A DNA stretch of 38,562 nt from JACRAO01 sp964490895 (GTDB lineage Bacteria > Bdellovibrionota > UBA1018): NCBI GenBank assembly GCA_964490895.1, contig CAZBEI010000002.1, positions 1 through 38,562 of the forward strand, in the 5' to 3' direction. The notes below the pieces were generated by a model. That model searched no databases. It had not been told where the DNA came from and saw only the letters and a program-made list of their open reading frames with translations. Shown in pieces: positions 17,601-24,954 of the stretch. The stretch's first letter is position 1, and each line of letters starts with the position of its first letter. The translations under genes and the position numbers were made by a program.

Positions 17601-17729
17601 CCAACGACTCAAGTTTCTAAAAACAAGGCAGATCCAAGGTCCTTTCGAGTGCTAGAGCTTTTAAACACAAAACCTTCGATTTCTTATTTAACAAAAGTGA
17701 GAAATAAGGAGAGCAATCACCATGGCTAA
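14646..17729 (+). CDS. actB: Alternative Complex III subunit ActB (molybdopterin-oxidoreductase-like plus Fe-S domain)
   Basis: A 1027-residue fusion typical of ActB. Residues 56-64 (RRDFLTLMG) form a twin-arginine export motif, placed internally as usual for ActB. A long molybdopterin-oxidoreductase-like domain follows; in characterised ACIII it has lost its Mo cofactor. The C-terminal ferredoxin-like domain carries cysteine clusters starting at C803 (CTGCGACVVAC), C858 (CQHCENAPCETVC), C890 (CVGTRYCQNNC) and C939/C969, giving three 4Fe-4S sites and one 3Fe-4S site by family analogy. I prefer ATG 14646 over 14637 because AAAGGA then has a 9-nt spacing. It overlaps actC by 8 bp. Confidence 0.93.
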   Translation: MSENFVPPTHWISPEELDEAYWKNPQNLERRGQEFYDKPIETIGFIDRFDKEGIARRDFLTLMGASMAMAGVSCVRRPVHKIIPYVVQPEEITPGVANWYASTIPETGLGILVKTREGRPIKLEGNPEHPLSRGSLSAREQATILDLYDPDRLKEPWMRERTTGEKRKAEWSEVDRLIEERLKSSKNIRILSGWVTGDSTFKLISEFLSHFGLSSQAHIQFDPLFPEELVRAQVESYGTSVIPKYDFSKADLIVSLGADFLGTWGNPSIQAQEWSKKRKLINKTLSKLVSFESSFSLTGANSDERHPIRPGDELKIAMALAHELVFRHGASHFGATALLSTYKPADIAQEIGLSGGAKILQDIATHLWRERGKSLVLAGGLSSRTENAVQLQIAVNFLNSILGNDGTSVDGTAYARSVSGKGFSDLSKLISDMKSGQVDFLIIHRTNPQYFLPKSLEFEAALKKVRSVIVVSEKYDETARHADFILPDHHFLENWGDHHPQKEVYSLQQPTIAPLHSSRSFQESLMVWSHSSKKSWHEYLKENWKTIYKKYKIAGSFEQFWEEILSKGVFEPSKPVPHVRVFNPKSFSLIKPYQPNFQDEPQLTRGGLQLVLYSKISMHDGTQANNAWLQEMPDPISTVTWDNYLNLSPALAKAYGIEPNDVLELKLRDSSFHVPALIQPGMHPRVVSLAVGYGRVAVGKVGNDVGVNAFSLAHLQEAELIYSGQVVSIRKTGEFYKLAETQWHHASENRPIINDITLAQYQKKPEASQHTDPHLRMESVPTLWPQHEYKGHRWGMSIDLNSCTGCGACVVACQAENNIPVVGRNNVRVSREMHWIRIDRYYSGKPENPDLVFQPMLCQHCENAPCETVCPVLATVHNSEGLNEQVYNRCVGTRYCQNNCPYKVRRFNFFDHWKNFEGNQNLAWNPDVTVRTRGIMEKCTFCVQRIRDGKESAKETSAPLKDGDIKTACQQTCPTQAIVFGDINDPTTQVSKNKADPRSFRVLELLNTKPSISYLTKVRNKESNHHG

Positions 17730-19092
17730 CATAATGACCCATCAAGGATTTCAGGCGGATGTTCTAGTTCATGGGGGCAAAACGTTTGCGGATGTCAACG
17801 AGGATGTGTCCATTCATGCCGAAAGATTTCCCACGCTCAAGTGGTGGGTTTGTTTTGGAATTGCGGCAGCTGCTTTTCTCAACGGTGCTGTTTTAGCAAG
17901 TATTATGTTCACTCGGGGACTTGGTGTTTTGGGGCTCAATCAACCCAATGGCTGGGGTGTATTCATTGTCAATTTTGTTTTTTGGATCGGAATTGGACAT
18001 GCCGGTACACTGATCTCTGCCATTTTGTTTTTGTTTCGTCAAAAATGGCGCACAGCGATCAACCGCGCAGCCGAGGCCATGACTATTTTTGCAGTGATGA
18101 CGGCGCTTATTTTTCCTGTCATTCACACGGGACGCCCCTGGTACGCTATTTTTTGGTTGATTCCTTATCCCAATCAAAGAGAATTGTGGGTCAATTTCCG
18201 TTCCCCCCTCCTTTGGGATGTTTTTGCAGTGGGGACTTATTTTACAATCTCTCTGGTCTTTTGGTTTGTGGGTATGCTTCCAGATCTGGCTTCGCTTCGA
18301 GATCGAGCAAAAAATAAAATCCGGAAATTTATTTATACGGTTTTGTCTTTGGGATGGCGCGGTTCTAATAAAAATTGGTCCCATTACGAAGTTGCCTACA
18401 TGCTTTTAGCGGGGCTTTCAGCTCCATTGGTGCTTTCTGTGCACTCGGTCGTGTCCTTTGATTTTGCAACCGCTAATTTGCCAGGGTGGCACGCCACTAT
18501 TTTTCCGCCTTACTTTGTGGCCGGAGCGATTTTTTCTGGATTTGCCATGGTGGTCACTCTGCTTGTGATTGCACGAGAAATGTTTGGCCTCAAATCTTAT
18601 ATCACGTTGGGACATCTTGAAAAAATGAACAAGATCATCATGGCCACTGGAATGATGGTGGGCTATGCCTATGCTTGCGAATTTTTCATTGCCTGGTATA
18701 GCGGCAACCCCTTTGAGAGCTATGCCTTTATCAACCGAGCGTTTGGCCCATATTGGTGGGCCTATTGGACGATGGCCTGTTGCAATGTTTTAGTGCCACA
18801 GATTTTTTGGTTTAGAAAGGCTCGTACCAGTATACCCATCATGTTTGTGGTTTCATTGTTTGTAAATATCGGGATGTGGTTTGAGCGGTTTGTGATTACG
18901 GTGACTTCGCTTCACCAAGATTTTCTTCCCTCAAGTTGGGCTTATTATGTTCCAACTTGGTTTGATTGGGGAATTACACTGGGGAGTTTTGGCTGGTTTA
19001 TGATGTGGTTTTTATTGTTCTGTCGGGTTTTGCCTGTGGTTGCAATGGCAGAGGTCAAAGGCGTGATTGGAGAAGCTCATGGAACAAAATAA
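17722..19092 (+). CDS. actC: Alternative Complex III subunit ActC, NrfD-like quinol-binding membrane protein
   Basis: A 456-residue polytopic protein with about ten membrane helices and NrfD/PsrC family look. Helices include ILFLFRQKWR-flanked segments, HTGRPWYAIFWLIPYPNQ, SVHSVVSFDFA and YEVAYMLLAG. ActC binds quinol and contacts the Fe-S part of ActB. AAGGAG lies 10 bases before ATG 17722; a second in-frame ATG at 17734 is less well placed. Length agrees with other ActC proteins. The reading frame overlaps actB at its start and actD at its end, so the three are co-translated. Confidence 0.93.
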   Translation: MANIMTHQGFQADVLVHGGKTFADVNEDVSIHAERFPTLKWWVCFGIAAAAFLNGAVLASIMFTRGLGVLGLNQPNGWGVFIVNFVFWIGIGHAGTLISAILFLFRQKWRTAINRAAEAMTIFAVMTALIFPVIHTGRPWYAIFWLIPYPNQRELWVNFRSPLLWDVFAVGTYFTISLVFWFVGMLPDLASLRDRAKNKIRKFIYTVLSLGWRGSNKNWSHYEVAYMLLAGLSAPLVLSVHSVVSFDFATANLPGWHATIFPPYFVAGAIFSGFAMVVTLLVIAREMFGLKSYITLGHLEKMNKIIMATGMMVGYAYACEFFIAWYSGNPFESYAFINRAFGPYWWAYWTMACCNVLVPQIFWFRKARTSIPIMFVVSLFVNIGMWFERFVITVTSLHQDFLPSSWAYYVPTWFDWGITLGSFGWFMMWFLLFCRVLPVVAMAEVKGVIGEAHGTK

Positions 19093-19609
19093 GGGTCCGA
19101 CTACAGTGGTGGGTTTGTTCGATGAACCTCAGGCTTTAGTGAACGCGACTCAAAAAACACGGGAGGCAGGATTTAAAAATTTTGACGCCTTTACTCCCTA
19201 TCCGGTGCATGGATTAGATCAGGCTCAAGGATTAAAAAGATCTCCCATCCCCTATGTGACATTTATTTTTGGTTTAACGGGATGCGCTCTTGGTTTTTTG
19301 TTGCAGTATTGGACTTCGGTTATCGATTGGCCACTCAATGTGGGTGGAAAACCTTTTAACTCTTGGCCTGCTTTTGTTCCGATTATGTTCGAACTCACAG
19401 TGCTTTTAGGGGGACTCTCTACTTTTGCAGCGGTTTTATTTTTTTGCCGTATACCGAATTTCACAAAAAAAATTGTAGATCCCAGCATCACAAGAGATCG
19501 TTTTGCACTCGTGATCGAAGACGCTGAAAGAACAGAAGAGGCTAAAAAGTTTTTACAATCCTTGAACGCAAAAGAAGTAAAGCTTGTTTATCCAGAAGGA
19601 TGGTTTTAA
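19079..19609 (+). CDS. actD: Alternative Complex III subunit ActD (DUF3341)
   Basis: A 176-residue protein whose N-terminus VGLFDEPQALVNATQKTREAG and FDAFTPYPVHGLDQA stretch are the hallmarks of the DUF3341/ActD family. Two membrane helices follow (FIFGLTGCALGFLLQYW and a second near LLGGLSTFAAVLFF) and a soluble tail. ActD is a structural membrane subunit of ACIII without cofactors. I chose ATG 19079 because GGAG lies 6 bases upstream; a TTG four codons earlier is less likely. It overlaps actC by 14 bp. Confidence 0.92.
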   Translation: MEQNKGPTTVVGLFDEPQALVNATQKTREAGFKNFDAFTPYPVHGLDQAQGLKRSPIPYVTFIFGLTGCALGFLLQYWTSVIDWPLNVGGKPFNSWPAFVPIMFELTVLLGGLSTFAAVLFFCRIPNFTKKIVDPSITRDRFALVIEDAERTEEAKKFLQSLNAKEVKLVYPEGWF

Positions 19610-19611
19610 AT

Positions 19612-20148
19612 ATGCGAGCTTTATTTCCCTGCTTTTTATTGTGCGGGTTGTTAGTCGGTTGTACTCAAAAGCATTCTCAGCCTGATTTTATTTACATGCC
19701 CGATATGGTCTATAGCCCAGCCTTCAAGGCCCAAAAAGAAGGATCTCAGAGAATGCCAGTTGCGGGCACGATCCCCAGGGGGTTTGAGCCAACAGAGCGA
19801 GCAGGTGTAGAACTCAAAAATCCACTTCCCAGAACCGAGGCTGTTTTTTTGAGAGGACAGGCACTTTTTAACACTTATTGTATTGTTTGCCATGGGCCAG
19901 CTGGAATGGGAGATGGTTCGATTGTTCCAAAATTCCCGAGGCCACCTTCTTTACAATCGGACAAAATTTTAAAGTGGGGAGACGGAAACATTTACCATGT
20001 TATTTCGCTAGGGCAAAATTTAATGCCGAGCTACGCCTCACAAATTGCACGAAAAGATCGCTGGGCTATTATCCATTATATTCGGGCCTTGCAACGCGCG
20101 AAACACCCCACACCCGAAGATCTCAAGGTTGCGGCAAAGTCACAATAG
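19612..20148 (+). CDS. actE: Alternative Complex III subunit ActE, monohaem cytochrome c lipoprotein
   Basis: A 178-residue protein with a lipoprotein signal (lipobox LVGC, lipidated C17), so it is tethered to a membrane on the periplasmic side. One haem-c site C90-IV-C93-H94 is followed by GxGDG and a Met ligand M138 in LMPSYASQI. ActE is the electron exit of ACIII. I preferred ATG 19612 because the signal peptide starts cleanly (MRALF) and AAGGA lies 11 bases upstream; the earlier ATG 19600 would sit directly on that element. Gap to actD is 2 bp. Confidence 0.9.
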   Translation: MRALFPCFLLCGLLVGCTQKHSQPDFIYMPDMVYSPAFKAQKEGSQRMPVAGTIPRGFEPTERAGVELKNPLPRTEAVFLRGQALFNTYCIVCHGPAGMGDGSIVPKFPRPPSLQSDKILKWGDGNIYHVISLGQNLMPSYASQIARKDRWAIIHYIRALQRAKHPTPEDLKVAAKSQ

Positions 20149-20162
20149 GAGAGTTTTAAAAT

Positions 20163-21356
20163 ATGTCACAAGAACATTCGCTAAAAAACCCAGGTCCCCT
20201 GGTTGTCTCTTCGGGGCTAAAAACAACATTGATGCTTTTTGCTTTAGTTGGATTGGGAGCGTTTGTGGGTGGGTTGTTTTTAGATTCCAAAAGAACGTGG
20301 TTTAGTTTTATTCACAATCATTTTTATTTTATGTCACTAAGCCTTGGCGGACTATTTTTTGCAGCACTCCAGTGGTTGACGGGTGCTATGTGGAGTGCGA
20401 CCGTGCGCCGAGTGAGTGAGGCTTTCGCCGCTTATCTCCCTATTTCACTGCTCAGTTTTTTAGTTTTATATTTTGGAATTCATGACCTTTATCTCTGGAG
20501 CATTCCCTCGCATGTCCATGGAGATCTTGTTTTAGAGGGAAAGTCTGGGTATTTGAGCGCTGGTTTTTTTGTGCTCCGAAACGTATTGGCCATTTCGCTT
20601 TGGATTTTCTTTGCTAAAAAATTTGTGGGAAATTCTTTGGCTCAAGATGCTACGGGAGACTTAAATCTTTCAAAAAAGAATCAGTTTTTGGCGCCTGTGT
20701 TTATGATTTTATTTGCGCTTTCTTATACAATGGTGAGTTTTGATGAACTCATGAGCTTAGATCCCCATTGGTTTAGCACTATTTTTGGAGTGTATTGTTT
20801 TGCAGGGCTTTTTTATTCTAATCTTGCACTCACTTGTGTAGTTTCAATTTGGCTAAAAAGAAAGGGCTGTCTTGCGGGCATCGTGAACGAAAACCATTTC
20901 CATGATTTAGGAAAGTTCATGTTTGCATTTACTGTTTTTTGGGCCTATATCGGGTTTTCTCAATTTATGCTCATTTGGTATGCCAACATGCCAGAGGAGA
21001 CAGGATATTTTCTCCATCGCTTTAATGGGGGATGGCTTTATGTTTCCCTTTTCTTGTTGATCGGAAAGTTCATGGGGCCCTTCTTTTTGCTTTTGCCTAG
21101 AGATGCCAAGAGAAACGAAACGCATTTATTTCGAGTCGGTATTTTTATGCTGGTGGCACAGTGGATGGATATTTATTGGCTCGTCCAGCCTGAGTTTTCT
21201 CCCTCAGGGCCACTCTTTGGCTGGATTGAGTTCGGGGTGACACTTGGATTTTTAGGTGTTTTTGGGAGCGTTGTGCTTCGTTTCTTGTCTCGGCACAATG
21301 TAGTAGCCATCGGGGATCCCAGACTTTTAGAGGCGGTTTATCACCACCATCAGTAG
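20163..21356 (+). CDS. actF: Alternative Complex III subunit ActF, NrfD-like quinone-site paralogue
   Basis: A 397-residue polytopic membrane protein with about ten helices and the ActF pattern, including FDELMSLDPHWFSTIFGVY, which is strongly conserved in this subunit. It is paralogous to ActC and packs against it in the ACIII core. AGGAG lies before the ATG. It ends the act operon: its TAG is 1 bp from the converging ctaB stop, leaving no space for a separate terminator. TAG is a normal stop here, relevant to the amber codon at 37308. Confidence 0.92.
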   Translation: MSQEHSLKNPGPLVVSSGLKTTLMLFALVGLGAFVGGLFLDSKRTWFSFIHNHFYFMSLSLGGLFFAALQWLTGAMWSATVRRVSEAFAAYLPISLLSFLVLYFGIHDLYLWSIPSHVHGDLVLEGKSGYLSAGFFVLRNVLAISLWIFFAKKFVGNSLAQDATGDLNLSKKNQFLAPVFMILFALSYTMVSFDELMSLDPHWFSTIFGVYCFAGLFYSNLALTCVVSIWLKRKGCLAGIVNENHFHDLGKFMFAFTVFWAYIGFSQFMLIWYANMPEETGYFLHRFNGGWLYVSLFLLIGKFMGPFFLLLPRDAKRNETHLFRVGIFMLVAQWMDIYWLVQPEFSPSGPLFGWIEFGVTLGFLGVFGSVVLRFLSRHNVVAIGDPRLLEAVYHHHQ

Positions 21357-21357
21357 G

Positions 21358-22263
21358 TTAAATAAAATACGGCAGTAATGTGATACTCCACAGATCAGCC
21401 GCGAGAGCGCCTATAAAGACAATCAAACTAAAATTGATCCACAGAAAAAAATGGAGCCAGGCTTTGCTCTCAGGGGATCGTGAAAATTTAAAAAGTTCAA
21501 TCCCCAATTTCGCACACATCAAGAGGCTGAGGATGAGATAGAAAGATCCCACTTTGAAAAAGAGGGGAGCTCCCAAGGCAATTGCGATATAAGCCAAGCA
21601 CCACAAAATGACGTGATATAAAGTGGCGGGAGTTCCATAGATCACAGGCAGGGTGGGAACTCCACCCTGGGCATAGTCTTTTTTATATTTTATAGCCAAG
21701 GCCCAAAAATGCGGCATTTGCCAGAAAAAAAGCAAAAAGAATAAATAAAGTCCTCTCGAAAAATCGCTAGGGCTAGAAAAATTTTCTTTTGCAGCCACGT
21801 ATCCCATAAGGATAGGCAATGCTCCAGGAATAGCTCCCGGTACGGCAGCAAAAGCCCAGCTTTTTTTCCACCACAAGGTATAAAGGACATTGTAAGAAAA
21901 CAAAGCAAAGAGACCTAAAAGGCACACAGGCAGACTGATTTTTTTTAAAATAAAAATCCCTAAGGCTAAACAAATAGATATAAAAACTAGGGCAGCTTGA
22001 GACGAAATTTTATGAGCAGGCAGTGGCCTCTGTGCTGTCCGGGGCATTTTTGAGTCTAATATTTTTTCCTGATATTGATTGAGGGCGGAGGACCCAGTGG
22101 CTAAAAACAAGACTCCAAGCAAAGTCCATAAGAGATGGGATGGCGAGAGCCTTTTTTCGAGAGGGTGCCCCACCAAGTAGCCTCCTAAAACACTGATCAA
22201 GACGAGAGCTACAATTCCTGATTTGGAGAGTTCCTTTAGGATTTTTATTTTTTTAGTGAGCAT
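21358..22263 (-). CDS. ctaB: Protohaem IX farnesyltransferase (haem O synthase)
   Basis: A 301-residue UbiA-family prenyltransferase that adds the farnesyl tail to haem B, making haem O. The prenyl-diphosphate/Mg motif NQYQEKILDSKMPRTAQRP is present (N62, D70, R75 in this numbering), and several membrane helices follow. The second family aspartate motif region KYKKDYAQGGVPTLPV matches CyoE/CtaB. I preferred the ATG at 22263, giving an 11-bp overlap with ctaA; a GTG eight codons earlier is possible. It is encoded in a ctaA-ctaB pair on the minus strand between the act and cox operons and supplies the oxidase there. Confidence 0.92.
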   Translation of the reverse strand: MLTKKIKILKELSKSGIVALVLISVLGGYLVGHPLEKRLSPSHLLWTLLGVLFLATGSSALNQYQEKILDSKMPRTAQRPLPAHKISSQAALVFISICLALGIFILKKISLPVCLLGLFALFSYNVLYTLWWKKSWAFAAVPGAIPGALPILMGYVAAKENFSSPSDFSRGLYLFFLLFFWQMPHFWALAIKYKKDYAQGGVPTLPVIYGTPATLYHVILWCLAYIAIALGAPLFFKVGSFYLILSLLMCAKLGIELFKFSRSPESKAWLHFFLWINFSLIVFIGALAADLWSITLLPYFI

Positions 22264-23116
22264 TTTTATAATAGGGGCTAAATACACCCACTCTCAGAGA
22301 AAAATAAAAAAGCACTCCCCACAGGGCATACCCCACGGCTGCATGAGTTGCTCGCACGTGAGTATGGAGTCCCGTGAGAACAGTTACAATGCCTAGGGTA
22401 ATTTGAAAAAGTGCGAGGCCTAAAATCAATAAAGGCAACTTTTTCTGCTGTGAGGCTAAAACTAAGTGTATAAACACACCTAAAAGCAAAATCCCCCACC
22501 ACCGGTGGGTAAAAGCTAAAAATGTTCCAAGAGAAAGGGGAATCGGAAAAAAACTCTCAAGGCAGTTTGGGAACAAAGCACAGGCCAGGCCACTGTGGCT
22601 GTGTCGCAAAACTGCACCCAGAATAAACTGCAGTAGAAGTCCAAATAAGCCAGACAAACAAAGTCGTTTGAATTTCGGACTCTTTTGACTTTCGTCTCTC
22701 GTTTGGGGGCCCGAAAAAAAGCCAATGGCAATCAGTCCACTAAAAACTAAAGTGGCTGTGACCAAATGGATGGTGCTTGCAATCAAAGAGAGCTCTAATA
22801 ATACCGTGATTGCGCCGAGTAGGATTTGAAGGACCAGTAAAATTAAAATAAACCACGCCAGTTTTTTTAAGGCTAGATTTTGAGATCGTAAAACTTTGAC
22901 CAAAGTGGTGACAATCAGGATTGCAGTAATCAGAGCAATCCAGCGGTGGCCCCATTCAAAAATCACTTCTTTAATCAAAGGTGGAAAGACCGTCCCATGG
23001 CAAAGGGGCCAGTCCGGGCAGCCCAATCCTGAGCCAGTCGAACTTACTAAATTTCCCCATACCATCAAAAAATAAGTAAAAAAAACAGTAGTCCAGGCTA
23101 GTTTTTTCATCATCAA
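22253..23116 (-). CDS. ctaA: Haem A synthase (COX15/CtaA family)
   Basis: A 287-residue membrane protein with two repeats of four helices. The first loop carries STGSGLGCPDWPLCHG, the CtaA/COX15 signature with a cysteine pair, and the second repeat has a matching cysteine pair in SGLACALFPNC. Conserved His residues in EWGHRWIA, THLVTA-like STIHLVTATLV, FTHRWWG and THAAVGY fit the four haem-ligating histidines. It converts the haem O methyl group to a formyl, giving haem A for the neighbouring oxidase. The start offers three ATGs in a row (23116, 23113, 23110). Only about 28 bp separates it from divergent sco. Confidence 0.92.
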   Translation of the reverse strand: MMMKKLAWTTVFFTYFLMVWGNLVSSTGSGLGCPDWPLCHGTVFPPLIKEVIFEWGHRWIALITAILIVTTLVKVLRSQNLALKKLAWFILILLVLQILLGAITVLLELSLIASTIHLVTATLVFSGLIAIGFFSGPQTRDESQKSPKFKRLCLSGLFGLLLQFILGAVLRHSHSGLACALFPNCLESFFPIPLSLGTFLAFTHRWWGILLLGVFIHLVLASQQKKLPLLILGLALFQITLGIVTVLTGLHTHVRATHAAVGYALWGVLFYFSLRVGVFSPYYKNAH

Positions 23117-23144
23117 ATTATTGACTTATCACGAAACTTTGTGG

Positions 23145-23963
23145 ATGGTAACTCTAATGCATTTCATTCTTAGCTCTCTCCTTTTCTTCAGTACTCTATT
23201 TCTTTATGCATCAGACTCCAAGATACCACTAGAGCTTCAAGGCATTGGTGTGACAGAGCATTTAGGGGATAAGATTTCTGCAGACGAGCTCTATTTTAAT
23301 GACGAAAACGGCCAACGTGGGCCCCTTTCTCGTTTTTTTACACCCCAAAAACCTGTTTTGCTTTCATTGGTGTATTACGAATGCCCCAACCTCTGTCATT
23401 TTCTCCTCAATGGGTTGTTGACCGCTTTAAAAAACTTTTCTTGGACTCCGGGAAAAGAGTTTGAACTCATCACTTTGAGCATAGACCCCAAAGAGGACTC
23501 GAGTTTAGCTGCGAAAAAAAAGCAGACGTATATAAAAGAGTATAATCGGCCTCAAGCCGAGCCAGGCTGGCATTTTTTGACCGGCCAAGAGGACCAAATT
23601 AAAAAACTAGCCTCTCAGCTTGGGTTTAATTATCGCTATGATAAAACGGTAGGGCAATTCGCCCATAGCGCTGTGCTTTTTATGCTGACTCCAGATGGAA
23701 AAATATCTCGTTATCTCTATGGAGTTCAGTTTTCTCAAAATGATCTAAAACTGTCTTTACTTGAGGCTTCTAAAGGAAAAGTAGGAACTATTATTGATCG
23801 GATCCTGCTCTTTTGTTATCGTTATGATCCTCAATTGAGGAAATATTCCTTGTATTTAACTCGGCTGGTACAATTGGGAAGCGCGTTCACCGTACTCCTA
23901 TTGGGGAGTTATTTGTCTTTATTTTGGTGGAGGCAAAGAAAGAGAGGAGTTTTGACTTTATGA
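23145..23963 (+). CDS. sco: SCO1/SenC-family copper chaperone, with C-terminal membrane helix
   Basis: A 272-residue protein with an N-terminal signal or anchor and a thioredoxin-like SCO domain. It has the copper-binding C80-PNL-C84 and the distal H174 in QFAHSAVLF, both needed for CuA assembly in CoxB, the next gene. A second hydrophobic segment near the C-terminus (LGSAFTVLLLGSYLSLFWW) adds a membrane helix, less common in SCO proteins. The start is uncertain: ATG 23145 is preferred, with TTG 23121 and ATG 23157 as alternatives, and none has a good Shine-Dalgarno. Its TGA overlaps the coxB ATG as ATGA, indicating coupling. Confidence 0.88.
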   Translation: MVTLMHFILSSLLFFSTLFLYASDSKIPLELQGIGVTEHLGDKISADELYFNDENGQRGPLSRFFTPQKPVLLSLVYYECPNLCHFLLNGLLTALKNFSWTPGKEFELITLSIDPKEDSSLAAKKKQTYIKEYNRPQAEPGWHFLTGQEDQIKKLASQLGFNYRYDKTVGQFAHSAVLFMLTPDGKISRYLYGVQFSQNDLKLSLLEASKGKVGTIIDRILLFCYRYDPQLRKYSLYLTRLVQLGSAFTVLLLGSYLSLFWWRQRKRGVLTL

Positions 23964-24946
23964 GCTTTTTGCAAACCTTACCCATTGCAGCTTCTGACAT
24001 TGCGGTAAAATGGGACACCCTCTATTTCTTTCTTTTCTGGCTCAGTGTTTTTTTCTTTATTCTAGTCATTGGGGGCATGATTTATTTTGCCATTCGGTAC
24101 CGTCACCAAAAAAATAAAACACCCACATTTATTGCCGAAAGTCATACGCTCGAGATCATTTGGTCTGTGATTCCCACCGCTCTTTTGATGGTTATTTTTG
24201 CTTGGGGCTATATTGTGTATAGAGAGATGGTGCAAGCGCCACCGGATGCGTTCGAAATCCGAGTGATTGCAAAACAATGGCTTTGGCAATTTCAGTACGA
24301 GGACGGAAGGATGACTGTGGGCGAGGTTTTTGTGCCGGTCAATAAAGCCGTCAAATTTATTATGTCTTCGGAGGATGTGCTGCATAGTTTTTTCGTCCCT
24401 AATTTTAGAGTGAAACAAGATGTTGTTCCAGGGATGTACACCAATGTTTGGTTTGAACCCACGGTGCCTGGGCGCCATCAAATCTATTGTGCAGAGTATT
24501 GTGGCACTTCGCATTCTCAAATGTTAGCTGATTTATATGTTCTCACAGCAGAGCAGTGGGATGCATGGAAATTAGGTAAAAAGATGACCCATTTGCCAGA
24601 GGCCGATCCTGCAGTGCAAAGAGCACCTGTGCTTTCGGATTCTCCGATGAGTGGAAGTTTAGCTGAGTGGGGAAAAAAACTTCTCACACAAAAAGGCTGT
24701 GTGGCTTGTCATTCGGACGATGGCATCAAAAAGGTGGGACCCTCCCACAAAGGTCTCTATAATTCTAAAGTGGAATTGGCAGATGGACAGACCGTTGTTG
24801 CAGATGAGAACTATCTGAGAGAATCCATAGAAAATCCACAGGCAAAACTAGTCAAGGGTTATGGTCCGCTCATGCCAACATTTAAGGGCTTAATTAATGA
24901 AGAAGAAATGAATGCCATGTTGGCTTATATTAAAAGTTTAAGATAG
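23960..24946 (+). CDS. coxB: Cytochrome c oxidase subunit II with fused haem c (caa3-type)
   Basis: A 328-residue subunit II: two N-terminal membrane helices, then the cupredoxin domain with CuA ligands H142, C177, E179 (backbone), C181, H185 and M188 in CAEYCGTSHSQM. A C-terminal cytochrome c domain follows (C247, C250, H251, Met ligand M305 in GPLMPTF). The fusion allows electron entry without a separate cytochrome c. ATG 23960 overlaps the sco stop by 4 bp, with GGAG 10 bases upstream; a longer in-frame start at 23924 would lie inside sco. Confidence 0.94.
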   Translation: MSFLQTLPIAASDIAVKWDTLYFFLFWLSVFFFILVIGGMIYFAIRYRHQKNKTPTFIAESHTLEIIWSVIPTALLMVIFAWGYIVYREMVQAPPDAFEIRVIAKQWLWQFQYEDGRMTVGEVFVPVNKAVKFIMSSEDVLHSFFVPNFRVKQDVVPGMYTNVWFEPTVPGRHQIYCAEYCGTSHSQMLADLYVLTAEQWDAWKLGKKMTHLPEADPAVQRAPVLSDSPMSGSLAEWGKKLLTQKGCVACHSDDGIKKVGPSHKGLYNSKVELADGQTVVADENYLRESIENPQAKLVKGYGPLMPTFKGLINEEEMNAMLAYIKSLR

Positions 24947-24954
24947 GAGTTTTT

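Noticed and set aside
17893..18384. 163-codon minus-strand open frame inside actC
   Set aside because: Shadow of a strongly conserved membrane protein; composition is not protein-like.
24062..24520. 152-codon minus-strand open frame inside coxB
   Set aside because: Antisense to conserved CuA-domain coding sequence with no family match.
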